DNA of 37,101 nt. Origin: Nitrospirota bacterium (lineage in GTDB: Bacteria > Nitrospirota > Thermodesulfovibrionia > Thermodesulfovibrionales > UBA6898). The translations under genes and the position numbers were made by a program. The notes beneath the pieces were generated by a model. That model was not told the DNA's origin, searched no databases, and was given only the letters and a program-made list of their open reading frames with translations. Each line of letters starts with the position of its first letter. Positions within the stretch are counted from its first letter, which is position 1. The stretch lies in contig JAKAIZ010000004.1 of the NCBI GenBank assembly GCA_021814065.1, forward strand, positions 1-37,101, read 5' to 3'. Positions 9,944 to 18,076 of this stretch are shown here, in pieces.

Positions 9944-10756
9944 TCAACCGTCCGAGATTTTCACCACGATCATACTTATATTGTCCCGCGCGCCGGAGGC
10001 CATCGCCTTATCGAAAAGGCACTCAGCCTCGCCATGGAGCGGCAGAAAACAGTCCTCCATGTCCGGCCGGCCGACACTCTCCCAGAGTCCGTCAGAGCAG
10101 ATAAGAAACGTCTCATGACCTGACAGATTTACCTCTCTCACATCCACTGCCGGAGACGCGCCTTGCAGATCTCCGATCAGCGCGGAGGTGAGAATGTTTT
10201 TCTGGGGGTGCGTCCGCATCTCTTCTTCGGTGATCACGCCCTCTTCCAGAAGCCTCTGTACCAGGGAATGGTCCTTCGTAAGCCTCTCCAGGACATCGCC
10301 ATTCCAACGGTATAACCTGCTGTCTCCACAATGAAAGAGAAAACACCGGCCGGCCCCCACAAACAGCCCCGTTGCGGTGGTGCCCAATCCGTAACTGTCC
10401 CTGTCTTTTTCCACGAGCCAGTTCAGGGCCGATTTGGAGGATTTCATTATATCGATGAGGTCTTCAGTGCCTTCTACCGCCACGTATTTATCTTTGAGAA
10501 TCTCGAGTACCGTCCTGCTCGCGACTTCACCCCTCTGATGCCCTCCCATGCCGTCCGCGACGGCATAGATCTGTGTTTGTTCGAAAGACGCGACACAAGT
10601 CACTCTCTCCTGGTTCGTCTCGGAGACGACGATATTATTCAGGAGCAGACTGTCTTCATTGTTCTTTCTGATCTTACCGACATTAGTGATATAGCAGGCT
10701 TCCACTCGCACTCTTACACCCTCCCTGACTCCTATGTTTCGCTGACGATTTATCAA
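9944..10756 (-). CDS. PP2C-family serine/threonine protein phosphatase (exact start uncertain; a GTG at the VRVEACY segment is plausible)
   Basis: TNVGKIRKNNEDSLLL, AVADGMGGHQRGEVAS, LTKDHSLVQRLLEEGVITEEEMRTHPQKNILTSALI, LICSDGLWE motifs. Confidence 0.93.
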   Translation of the reverse strand: MINRQRNIGVREGVRVRVEACYITNVGKIRKNNEDSLLLNNIVVSETNQERVTCVASFEQTQIYAVADGMGGHQRGEVASRTVLEILKDKYVAVEGTEDLIDIMKSSKSALNWLVEKDRDSYGLGTTATGLFVGAGRCFLFHCGDSRLYRWNGDVLERLTKDHSLVQRLLEEGVITEEEMRTHPQKNILTSALIGDLQGASPAVDVREVNLSGHETFLICSDGLWESVGRPDMEDCFLPLHGEAECLFDKAMASGARDNISMIVVKISDG

Positions 10757-10826
10757 GTATACAGCATATCGGCGGTCGGTTACGGATAAAATTAAGCGGC
10801 CCTATCCCGCGTTCGGTGGAATGATA

Positions 10827-10856
10827 TTGACAATTCCCCTTTGATTCTATTATGTT
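10827..10856 (+). promoter_or_regulatory. Putative promoter for rplM-rpsI
   Basis: TTGACA (10827-10832) and TATGTT (10851-10856) with an 18-nt spacer. Confidence 0.5.
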
Positions 10857-10901
10857 ATATAGTTCTCAAAAATTCTGAAAAGAAAGTAAAGAGGTTTACT
10901 G

Positions 10902-11327
10902 ATGAAGACTCAATTCGCGAAAAAGGGTGATATCGACCGGAAGTGGTATGTGGTCGATGCGAAAGACGCGGTCTTGGGAAGGCTCGCGGTCAAAGTCGCC
11001 ACTTACCTCAGGGGCAAGAATAAAGCGGTTTTCACTCCTAATGTCGACACCGGCGATTTCGTAATCGTGGTCAATGCCGATAAGGTGCGTCTCACCGGGA
11101 AAAAACTGACCGATAAAATCTATTACCACCATTCCGGATACATCGGCGGAATAAAGGCGAAGACGGCCAAGGACATGCTGGAGCAGACACCGGAGAAGAT
11201 CGTCGAGAAGGCGGTCTGGGGCATGCTCCCGAAGAACCGGCTCGGGAGGACGATGATCAAGAAGCTGAAAGTATACAAGGGAACCGAGCATCCTCACAAG
11301 GCCCAGTCCCCGGAAATTTTGCAATAA
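10902..11327 (+). CDS. rplM: 50S ribosomal protein L13
   Basis: [28 protein letters not shown] and the [32 protein letters not shown] signature. Confidence 0.98.
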   Translation: MKTQFAKKGDIDRKWYVVDAKDAVLGRLAVKVATYLRGKNKAVFTPNVDTGDFVIVVNADKVRLTGKKLTDKIYYHHSGYIGGIKAKTAKDMLEQTPEKIVEKAVWGMLPKNRLGRTMIKKLKVYKGTEHPHKAQSPEILQ

Positions 11328-11337
11328 AGGAGCGCAC

Positions 11338-11730
11338 ATGGCCGAAATAAAATATACAGCGACAGGAAGAAGAAAGACCTCTATCGCACAGGTAAACCTC
11401 ACCCCCGGAACAGGCAAGATCACCGTGAACAAGAAACCGGTGGAAACCTATTTCCCGCGGGAGGTGCTCCGCATGATCATCCGTCAGCCGATCGAACTGG
11501 TCGGTGCAAGCGGCAAACATGATATCGCCGTGAAGGTCGAGGGCGGAGGGCCGACGGGGCAGGCGGGAGCCATCAGACACGGCATCTCCAGGGCGCTCAC
11601 CAAAATGGACGCGGACCTCAGGGGAAGACTGAAGAAGGAAGGATTTCTCACCAGGGACCCGAGAGAAAAAGAGAGAAAGAAATACGGACTCAAAGGAGCG
11701 AGAAAACGCTTCCAGTTCTCAAAGAGATAA
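11338..11730 (+). CDS. rpsI: 30S ribosomal protein S9
   Basis: [24 protein letters not shown] and the C-terminal [14 protein letters not shown] tail. Confidence 0.98.
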   Translation: MAEIKYTATGRRKTSIAQVNLTPGTGKITVNKKPVETYFPREVLRMIIRQPIELVGASGKHDIAVKVEGGGPTGQAGAIRHGISRALTKMDADLRGRLKKEGFLTRDPREKERKKYGLKGARKRFQFSKR

Positions 11731-11775
11731 CGCACGCTTAAGAGCGGAAGCTCTGAAGTCGTTCAGGATATCCAA

Positions 11776-11803
11776 GGGCCCGTTCTTGAAACGGGCCTTT
11801 TTG
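11776..11803 (+). terminator. Rho-independent terminator after rpsI
   Basis: GGGCCCGTTCTTGAAACGGGCC stem-loop followed by a T-rich tract. Confidence 0.8.
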
Positions 11804-11815
11804 TTTATGCACTGC

Positions 11816-11834
11816 GGGCGGGGAGACCCCGCCC
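11816..11834. repeat. Small intergenic palindrome GGGCGGGG-AGA-CCCCGCCC followed by CTACGACG
   Basis: Perfect 8-bp stem with a 3-nt loop, read directly. Confidence 0.6.
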
Positions 11835-11861
11835 CTACGACGAATCGAAAAGGATCGACAA

Positions 11862-12902
11862 ATGAAAAAAGTTGCGATTTGCGGCGCCAGCGGGTACACG
11901 GGGATTGAGCTTCTGCGTATTCTGTCCGGCCATTCCAAAGTCGAGGTGTCAGCGGTAACGTCCGAGAAATCGGCTGGCAAGAAACTGGCTGCGTTGTTCC
12001 CGCACCTTCACGGATATGGCGGCCTCACATACGAGCCGCTTAACAAAGAAAAGCTCCTGACCAAGGCTGATTTATTTTTCCTTGCGCTACCTCATGGCGC
12101 CTCCCAGGAGGCGGTCAATTTTTTTTATCGTAACGGCAAGAGGGTGATAGATCTTTCGGCGGATTACAGACTGAGAAACGCCGCGACGTACAAAGAGTGG
12201 TACGGGCTCCCGCATGAGTTCGTCTCCACTCTCAGGAAAGCCGTCTACGGCCTGCCGGAGATATACCGGAGCAGGATCAAGAAGGCGGCCCTTATCGCGA
12301 ACCCCGGCTGTTATCCGACAAGCGCGATCCTCGGCCTGCTGCCCGCGCTTAAGGCAAAGATTGTCGACGTCGGCTCGATCGTGATTGACTCGAAATCAGG
12401 GACGAGCGGCGCGGGGAGAAAGGCCGACGTTGCGGTCTCTTTCTGCGAGGTAAACGAAGGGTTTAAGGCATACGGCATCGGCACGCACCGGCACACTCCT
12501 GAGATCGAGCAGGAATTGTCGGCACTCGCAGGCAAAGAGATAAGGGTAAATTTCACCCCACATCTTCTGCCGGTCGATAGAGGGATACTTACGACTATTT
12601 ATGCCAAAATGACGAAGAAGGCGGACACAGCTTCTGTGCTGAATGTCTATCGCAAGAGATACGCGGAAGAGCCCTTCATCAAGGTGCAGGATGAAGGTGT
12701 CTTGCCGAATATCAAGAATGTGAGAGGGACAAATGTCTGCGAAATCGGGGTAAAGGTGAACGCCAGGACGAATACGCTGGTCGTCGTCTCAGCGATCGAC
12801 AACCTCGTAAAAGGGGCATCAGGCCAGGCGGTCCACAATATGAATCTCATGATGGGCTTTCCGGAGCAGGAAGGGCTGGACAAAATCGCCCTCTTCCCAT
12901 AG
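11862..12902 (+). CDS. argC: N-acetyl-gamma-glutamyl-phosphate reductase
   Basis: VAICGASGYTGIELLRILSGH, ANPGCYPTSAILGLLPAL, DNLVKGASGQAVHNMNLMMGF motifs. Confidence 0.98.
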   Translation: MKKVAICGASGYTGIELLRILSGHSKVEVSAVTSEKSAGKKLAALFPHLHGYGGLTYEPLNKEKLLTKADLFFLALPHGASQEAVNFFYRNGKRVIDLSADYRLRNAATYKEWYGLPHEFVSTLRKAVYGLPEIYRSRIKKAALIANPGCYPTSAILGLLPALKAKIVDVGSIVIDSKSGTSGAGRKADVAVSFCEVNEGFKAYGIGTHRHTPEIEQELSALAGKEIRVNFTPHLLPVDRGILTTIYAKMTKKADTASVLNVYRKRYAEEPFIKVQDEGVLPNIKNVRGTNVCEIGVKVNARTNTLVVVSAIDNLVKGASGQAVHNMNLMMGFPEQEGLDKIALFP

Positions 12903-12916
12903 GAGGATATACGCTT

Positions 12917-14113
12917 ATGCCTGGCATTAATGACATGAAAACTCATCCAGGGTTCCTTTTTTCGACAGCCGAGGCCGCGATCAAGAAACCGGGCCGCAAA
13001 GACATCGCCCTCATCGTCTCCGAAGTCGAGTCGAATATCGCAGGCACCTTCACGAAGAATGCTGTAAAAGCTGCTCCGGTCAGGCTCTGCATGCGAAATA
13101 TAAAGTCCGGTAAGGGCAGAGTGATTATCGTGAACAGCGGCAACGCCAACGCCTGCACGGGAAAGCGTGGGATGCAAGACGCAGAAAAGATTGCTGCGGA
13201 CGTTTCTCGGCGACTGGACATTAAACCTTCTCTCGCATACATCTGCTCAACCGGCGTGATAGGAACGCCGCTTCCGATGGAGAGAATAACTCCCGCACTC
13301 GATGCACTCGTTGGCAATGTCGGCAGATCTTCTTTCGCAGACGTGGCGGAGGCGATCATGACGACGGATACCTTCCCGAAGATTGTATCGAGAAGCCTGA
13401 AGATCGGCGGCAAGTCGGGGACGATCACAGGGGTATGCAAGGGCGCAGGAATGATCGCGCCGAACATGGCGACGATGCTCTGTTTCATCCTCACCGACGT
13501 CGCGCTCGAAAAAAGAGCGTTGGGCGCAGCTTTGAAGGAATCTGTAAGTAAGTCTTTCAACCGGATCACGATAGACGGCGACATGTCGACGAACGACACG
13601 GTCCTTCTCATGGCAAACGGCATGCTCGGCAACGCGCCAATTACCCTGAAGTCAAAGTATTTCAGCGCATTCAGTAAGGCGCTGGACGAGGTCACCTACG
13701 CGCTTTCCAAGCTTGTGGTGAAGGACGGCGAGGGGGCGACGAAGCTTATCGAAGTAATAGTGAAAGGCGCAAAGAGCGACTCGCATGCCCTGAAAGCTGC
13801 GTTCGCGATCGCGAACTCAAGCCTTGTCAAGACGGCGATCTACGGCAACGACGCCAACTGGGGTAGGATCATGTGCGCCGTAGGATATTCGGGGATCCCC
13901 TTTCACGAAGAGAAGGCAGACGTCTTTTTCAACGCAGTCCAGGTCGTGAAAAGAGGGCTTGCAAACAACAAGGACAAGGAAGCGACCGCTGCGTTGAAAT
14001 CCAAGGAGATAGCTATTACCATCGATCTTCACGCCGGCAAGTCATCGGCCAGGGTACTCACCTGCGATTTCACCGAGGAATACATCCGCATCAACGCGGA
14101 ATACAGGACGTAG
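12917..14113 (+). CDS. argJ: Bifunctional glutamate N-acetyltransferase / amino-acid acetyltransferase
   Basis: VNSGNANACTGKRG, CSTGVIGTPLPME, KGAGMIAPNMATMLCFILTD, YGNDANWGRIMCAVGYSG motifs. Confidence 0.98.
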   Translation: MPGINDMKTHPGFLFSTAEAAIKKPGRKDIALIVSEVESNIAGTFTKNAVKAAPVRLCMRNIKSGKGRVIIVNSGNANACTGKRGMQDAEKIAADVSRRLDIKPSLAYICSTGVIGTPLPMERITPALDALVGNVGRSSFADVAEAIMTTDTFPKIVSRSLKIGGKSGTITGVCKGAGMIAPNMATMLCFILTDVALEKRALGAALKESVSKSFNRITIDGDMSTNDTVLLMANGMLGNAPITLKSKYFSAFSKALDEVTYALSKLVVKDGEGATKLIEVIVKGAKSDSHALKAAFAIANSSLVKTAIYGNDANWGRIMCAVGYSGIPFHEEKADVFFNAVQVVKRGLANNKDKEATAALKSKEIAITIDLHAGKSSARVLTCDFTEEYIRINAEYRT

Positions 14114-14155
14114 CCGCCGGATCTTTTTGGTATTGCCGACGTGGGGAAGTAAGGA

Positions 14156-14923
14156 TCACCCTATCTTAAATGTATCCAGAATCCCGTACAGGGCCGCGAC
14201 TGCAGGCGAATCTGAGGGAAGCCCCACTATCCCTTTGCCCTGAAGGTCGAACTCGAAGATGTTATGGTCCTGGGGTATAAGTCCTGCGACCGTCAGCCCG
14301 AGTTCCTCCGCCACTTTCTTTAGTTCCTGTCCCTCGTCACCAGATACGCGGTTGATGATGAAGGCGTGTTTGGCGACGTCCAGTTCGAGTTCCTTAACCA
14401 GCCCGTCGATCCTCTTGGCGGTGCGCACCCCCCGGACCGTCGGATCGCTGACGATCAAAAGGAGATCGACCTTGTGCGTAGTGCGCCGGCTAAGATGTTC
14501 CATCCCGGCCTCGTTGTCGATCACGACATAAGAGTATGTCTCCGAGAGCTTGTCGGTGTATTTTCTGATAATGTTATTGGCGGCGCAGTAACAGCCCGGG
14601 CCTTCAGGCCTCCCCATGACAATAAGATCAAATCCTCTCGCCTCGATGATCGACTGCTGCACCTGGTAATCGAAGAGCTGTTCCATCGACATACCGCCGG
14701 GCCGATCGCTTCCGCTACGAATAGTCTGGAGCGACTCTTCCCTGAGGTGCCCTATGGTGGCGTGCACATCGACGCCCAGAGCCTCGTTCAGACAGGAATT
14801 GCTGTCTGCGTCTACCGCCAGCACCGGTTTCTTTTTTTTCTCAATCAGATATTTAACGGTCAGGGCGGCAATACTCGTCTTTCCTGTGCCGCCCTTCCCG
14901 GCCAATGCCACTACATATGCCAT
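14156..14923 (-). CDS. CooC-like P-loop ATPase (CO dehydrogenase nickel-insertion accessory protein family)
   Basis: VALAGKGGTGKTSIAALTVKYL, VDADSNSCLNEALGV, GRPEGPGCYCAANNIIR, VIDNEAGMEHLSRRTT motifs. Confidence 0.92.
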   Translation of the reverse strand: MAYVVALAGKGGTGKTSIAALTVKYLIEKKKKPVLAVDADSNSCLNEALGVDVHATIGHLREESLQTIRSGSDRPGGMSMEQLFDYQVQQSIIEARGFDLIVMGRPEGPGCYCAANNIIRKYTDKLSETYSYVVIDNEAGMEHLSRRTTHKVDLLLIVSDPTVRGVRTAKRIDGLVKELELDVAKHAFIINRVSGDEGQELKKVAEELGLTVAGLIPQDHNIFEFDLQGKGIVGLPSDSPAVAALYGILDTFKIG

Positions 14924-15023
14924 ATTTAAATACTTCCTTTTCGTTTTCTTTAATTATATATCATTTCCTTACGCGGAAGGCTATCAAGGTCCATTATTGA
15001 CCATCCACAACCTGTCCTCCTCA

Positions 15024-15044
15024 GGCGGATCCGCCCGTGGCGGA
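15024..15044. repeat. Overlapping palindromes GGCGGATCCGCC / TCCGCC-CGT-GGCGGA
   Basis: Two mutually exclusive hairpins, read directly in the intergenic region. Confidence 0.55.
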
Positions 15045-15108
15045 AGGCTCCGCACAGCCCTGGTATGTAGCGATGAACCTTTTTCTGAATGTCAGTCAAG
15101 ATTACAGC

Positions 15109-15131
15109 TGCGTTTACGTGAATCAAAATCA
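15109..15131 (+). repeat. Dispersed intergenic repeat TGCGTTTACGTGAATCA[C/A]AATCA, copy 1
   Basis: TGCGTTTACGTGAATCAAAATCA. Compared with copies at 22453-22475 (-) and 36615-36637 (-). Confidence 0.75.
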
Positions 15132-15245
15132 TATATGGACTTTTTCAGCATGTCCTCCTTAGCCTTCCTGCACAGATAAGTTAATTAGCCATGCTTGGCG
15201 CCCATTTTCATGACAGCATCCTGCTGATTGTCGTATCATATAAAG

Positions 15246-16634
15246 ATGACCGAAAAAGATAACAGAAAAGTTCCTCTGATCGATACACATTGTCACCTCG
15301 ACATGTCCGAGTTCGACAACGACAGGGAGGATGTCATCGCTAGGGCAAAGGACACCGGATTTGAGGCGCTGATAACCGCAGGATCAGACTTCGACAGCGC
15401 CGCAAGAGCGATGGAACTCGCGACCCGGCATGATTTTATCTATGCGGCGATCGGCGTCCATCCCCATGATGCGAAGGATTTTTCTGACGAAATATACCTC
15501 GATCTCGTCTCCCGCTCAAGGAACAGGAAGGTCGTCGCGATAGGCGAGACCGGACTCGACTACCATTACGACCACTCGCCCCGCGACGTCCAAAGGGAGG
15601 TCTTCAGAAAGCATCTGCGCCTCGCGAAGGAGGCCGGGCTGCCGGTCATAGTCCACAGCAGGGAGGCGAAGGAGGATACGATGGCGATCCTTGCCGAGTC
15701 GGGCATAAACCAGGGTGTCTTGCACTGCTTTTCGGGTGACCTTGATATGGCGGAGCAGGCTATGTCGATGGGGCTTTCCCTATCGCTTGCAGGTCCCGTA
15801 ACGTTCAAGAAGTCATCGCGCTTGCGCGAGATAGCGCGCATCATCCCCGACGACTATCTGTTGATCGAGACCGATGCCCCCTATCTTTCGCCGGAACCGC
15901 TCAGAGGCAGGCGCAATGAGCCGTCATACCTGGAATACACTGCAAGGTTCATCGCAGATCTGAGAGAGATCAGTCTTGACGACCTGGCACGGATCACGAC
16001 GCTCAACGCCAAACGGCTTTTCGGGATAGGGACCCTCCCTGACAGGGCAGAGATCGCCTACCAAATCCGGGACAGTCTCTACCTGAACATCACGAACCGC
16101 TGCACCAACGCGTGCTCTTTCTGCGTAAAGTTCCGTTCCGATTTTGTCAAAGGTCACAGACTGCGACTCAGCCAAGAACCCACCGAAGAGGAAATCACCC
16201 TCTCGATAGGCGACCCTTCCCTTTATAAGGAAGTGGTTTTCTGCGGTTACGGCGAGCCACTCGAGCGGTTGGACGCTGTAAAGGATGTGGCCCGCTGGAT
16301 AAAGGAACGGGGAGGAAGGGTAAGGATCAACACTAACGGTCACGCCAATCTCATCCACAAGCGGGACATCCTTCCCGAGCTGAAAGGGCTCGTCGACAGC
16401 ATCTCGGTCAGTCTTGACGCGCAGGACGAAGCCACCTACAACAGACTCTGCAAGCCGGTGTTCAAGAACGCCCACGCAGAGATCATCCGGTTCATCAGAC
16501 AGGCAAAGGAATTCATCCCGGACGTTCAGGCGACGGTGGTAGAGCTTGAGGGGGTGGATATTGAAAAATGCCGCGAGATAGCCGCACAACTCGGGGTAAA
16601 GCTCAGAATCCGGAAACTCGACGTTGTGGGCTGA
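15246..16634 (+). CDS. Fusion protein: TatD-family metal-dependent hydrolase (N-terminal) + TatD-associated radical SAM domain (C-terminal)
   Basis: TatD motifs IDTHCHLD, GVHPHD, GETGLDYH, VIVHSREA, LHCFSG, LIETDAPYLSP, followed in frame by LYLNITNRCTNACSFC (CxxxCxxC), CGYGEPL and INTNG. Confidence 0.93.
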   Translation: MTEKDNRKVPLIDTHCHLDMSEFDNDREDVIARAKDTGFEALITAGSDFDSAARAMELATRHDFIYAAIGVHPHDAKDFSDEIYLDLVSRSRNRKVVAIGETGLDYHYDHSPRDVQREVFRKHLRLAKEAGLPVIVHSREAKEDTMAILAESGINQGVLHCFSGDLDMAEQAMSMGLSLSLAGPVTFKKSSRLREIARIIPDDYLLIETDAPYLSPEPLRGRRNEPSYLEYTARFIADLREISLDDLARITTLNAKRLFGIGTLPDRAEIAYQIRDSLYLNITNRCTNACSFCVKFRSDFVKGHRLRLSQEPTEEEITLSIGDPSLYKEVVFCGYGEPLERLDAVKDVARWIKERGGRVRINTNGHANLIHKRDILPELKGLVDSISVSLDAQDEATYNRLCKPVFKNAHAEIIRFIRQAKEFIPDVQATVVELEGVDIEKCREIAAQLGVKLRIRKLDVVG

Positions 16635-17715
16635 AGTTCTCCACCCACTTCAGGAACGCCCCGACCACAAAGGGATCGAACTGGGTCCCGGCGCATCTCA
16701 TGATTTCGTTGATCGCGTCTTCCTTCGTTTTCATTTTCCGGTAGGGTCTGTCTGAAGTCATCGCATCGAAGGCGTCCGCCACGGCGAGAATGCGCGCCAT
16801 AAGCGGTATCTCTTCCCGCTTCAGACCGAAGATGCCGTTCCGCCCGTCCCAGTGTTCGTGATGATATTTAACACCCTGGATGATTTCTTTGAACTGCTTC
16901 AGTTCCACGAGTATTTCGGCGCCGAGGGCGGCATGCCTCTTGATCTCGATCCATTCCTCCGGTTTGAGCTTGCCGTTCTTGTTCAGGATCTCTTTCGGCG
17001 TAGCAATCTTCCCTATGTCGTGAAGGAGCGCACTGATTTTCAGCTTCTCCAGCACCTCTTTCTCGAGCCCCAATACCCGGCCGATGCCGATGGAATACTC
17101 CGTGACCCGCTCCGTATGCCCTGCTGTCCAGCATGAGGACGCCTCAAGCGCCTTCACAAGCGACCGTATCGCGCCCAACAGCAGCGACTCAAGCTCGCTG
17201 TAAAGCATGGCGTTTTCTATCGCAAGTCCCGCCTGGGCCCCAATCGCCGAGAGGAGCTTGGAATCGTTTGAATAAAATTCCTCTTTGGACTGCTTGTCCG
17301 CGACCACGATTGCGCCGATGACCTTAACCTTGCCGATAAGGGGGCAGACCATCAGCGACGACAGTTCAGGCATAAAGTCTTTATGCTCCGTCTCGGCAAG
17401 CCTGCAAAAAGCCGACGCTTTTTTTGAATCTATCGAGTTCCAGATGGCCCTCGACTTCTTGTCGAACACGCGCGTATCATCCCAGTTTCCCTTGCTCACC
17501 TTCGTGCTGAGCTTCTCGCCCTTTTCGTCGAGAAATAGGACTGCGGCGGTACGGACCCCGATCGTATTGATCGCCTCGTTCGTAATTCTCAGCGCGATCT
17601 CGTCGATGCTGAGGAAAGAGAAAACCTCGGATATGCGGTAGAGAAGGGAGAGCTCCTCGTATACGTTGCTCAGCTCCTGGATCGTCAATGATAGGTCATG
17701 TTCACGGCTTATCAA
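16603..17715 (-). CDS. GAF + HD-GYP-type domain protein (putative cyclic-di-nucleotide phosphodiesterase)
   Basis: GAF-like N-terminus; GHTERVTEYSIGIG, LLHDIGKIATPKEILNKNGKL, YHHEHWDGRNGIFGLKREEIPLMARILAVADAFDAMTSDRPYR. Confidence 0.92.
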   Translation of the reverse strand: MISREHDLSLTIQELSNVYEELSLLYRISEVFSFLSIDEIALRITNEAINTIGVRTAAVLFLDEKGEKLSTKVSKGNWDDTRVFDKKSRAIWNSIDSKKASAFCRLAETEHKDFMPELSSLMVCPLIGKVKVIGAIVVADKQSKEEFYSNDSKLLSAIGAQAGLAIENAMLYSELESLLLGAIRSLVKALEASSCWTAGHTERVTEYSIGIGRVLGLEKEVLEKLKISALLHDIGKIATPKEILNKNGKLKPEEWIEIKRHAALGAEILVELKQFKEIIQGVKYHHEHWDGRNGIFGLKREEIPLMARILAVADAFDAMTSDRPYRKMKTKEDAINEIMRCAGTQFDPFVVGAFLKWVENFSPQRRVSGF

Positions 17716-18076
17716 CTATCATCACCTCTTCCACCATTTCCAAAAGCGCCTTGGGACTGAAGGGCTTCGTGATGTACCGCGTAACGCCGCTGCGCAGGCC
17801 GAGTTGCTCGTCCGCATCCTGACCTTTCGCGGTAAGCATAAAGATGGGGATTTCCGCTATTTCGGGATCGCGCTTAAGGATCTTGCAGAGTTCTATGCCG
17901 CTGAGTTCCGGCATCATCCAGTCGAGGATGATAAGCCCCGGCTTTTCCTTCTTTATGACCTCTACCGCGCCCACGCTGCTCCTCAGGGTTACGACGTCAA
18001 TCATGGCCTTCTTGAGCTTGTCCTCAATCATCATCAGGATGAACGGTTCATCATCAATTACCACGACCTTTTTCAT
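17702..18076 (-). CDS. Single-domain response regulator (REC)
   Basis: VVVIDDEPFI, LIILDWMMPELSG, MLTAKGQD, ITKPFSPKAL motifs. Confidence 0.96.
   Translation of the reverse strand: MKKVVVIDDEPFILMMIEDKLKKAMIDVVTLRSSVGAVEVIKKEKPGLIILDWMMPELSGIELCKILKRDPEIAEIPIFMLTAKGQDADEQLGLRSGVTRYITKPFSPKALLEMVEEVMIVDKP

Noticed and set aside
14950-15132. 60 aa minus-strand ORF (MILIHVNAAVILTDIQ...) in the cooC-tatD gap
   Set aside because: Its first residues come from the dispersed repeat copy (the same IVIHVNA/IVIQVNA peptide appears in frames at the other copies), so the ORF is more likely repeat-derived than a real gene.
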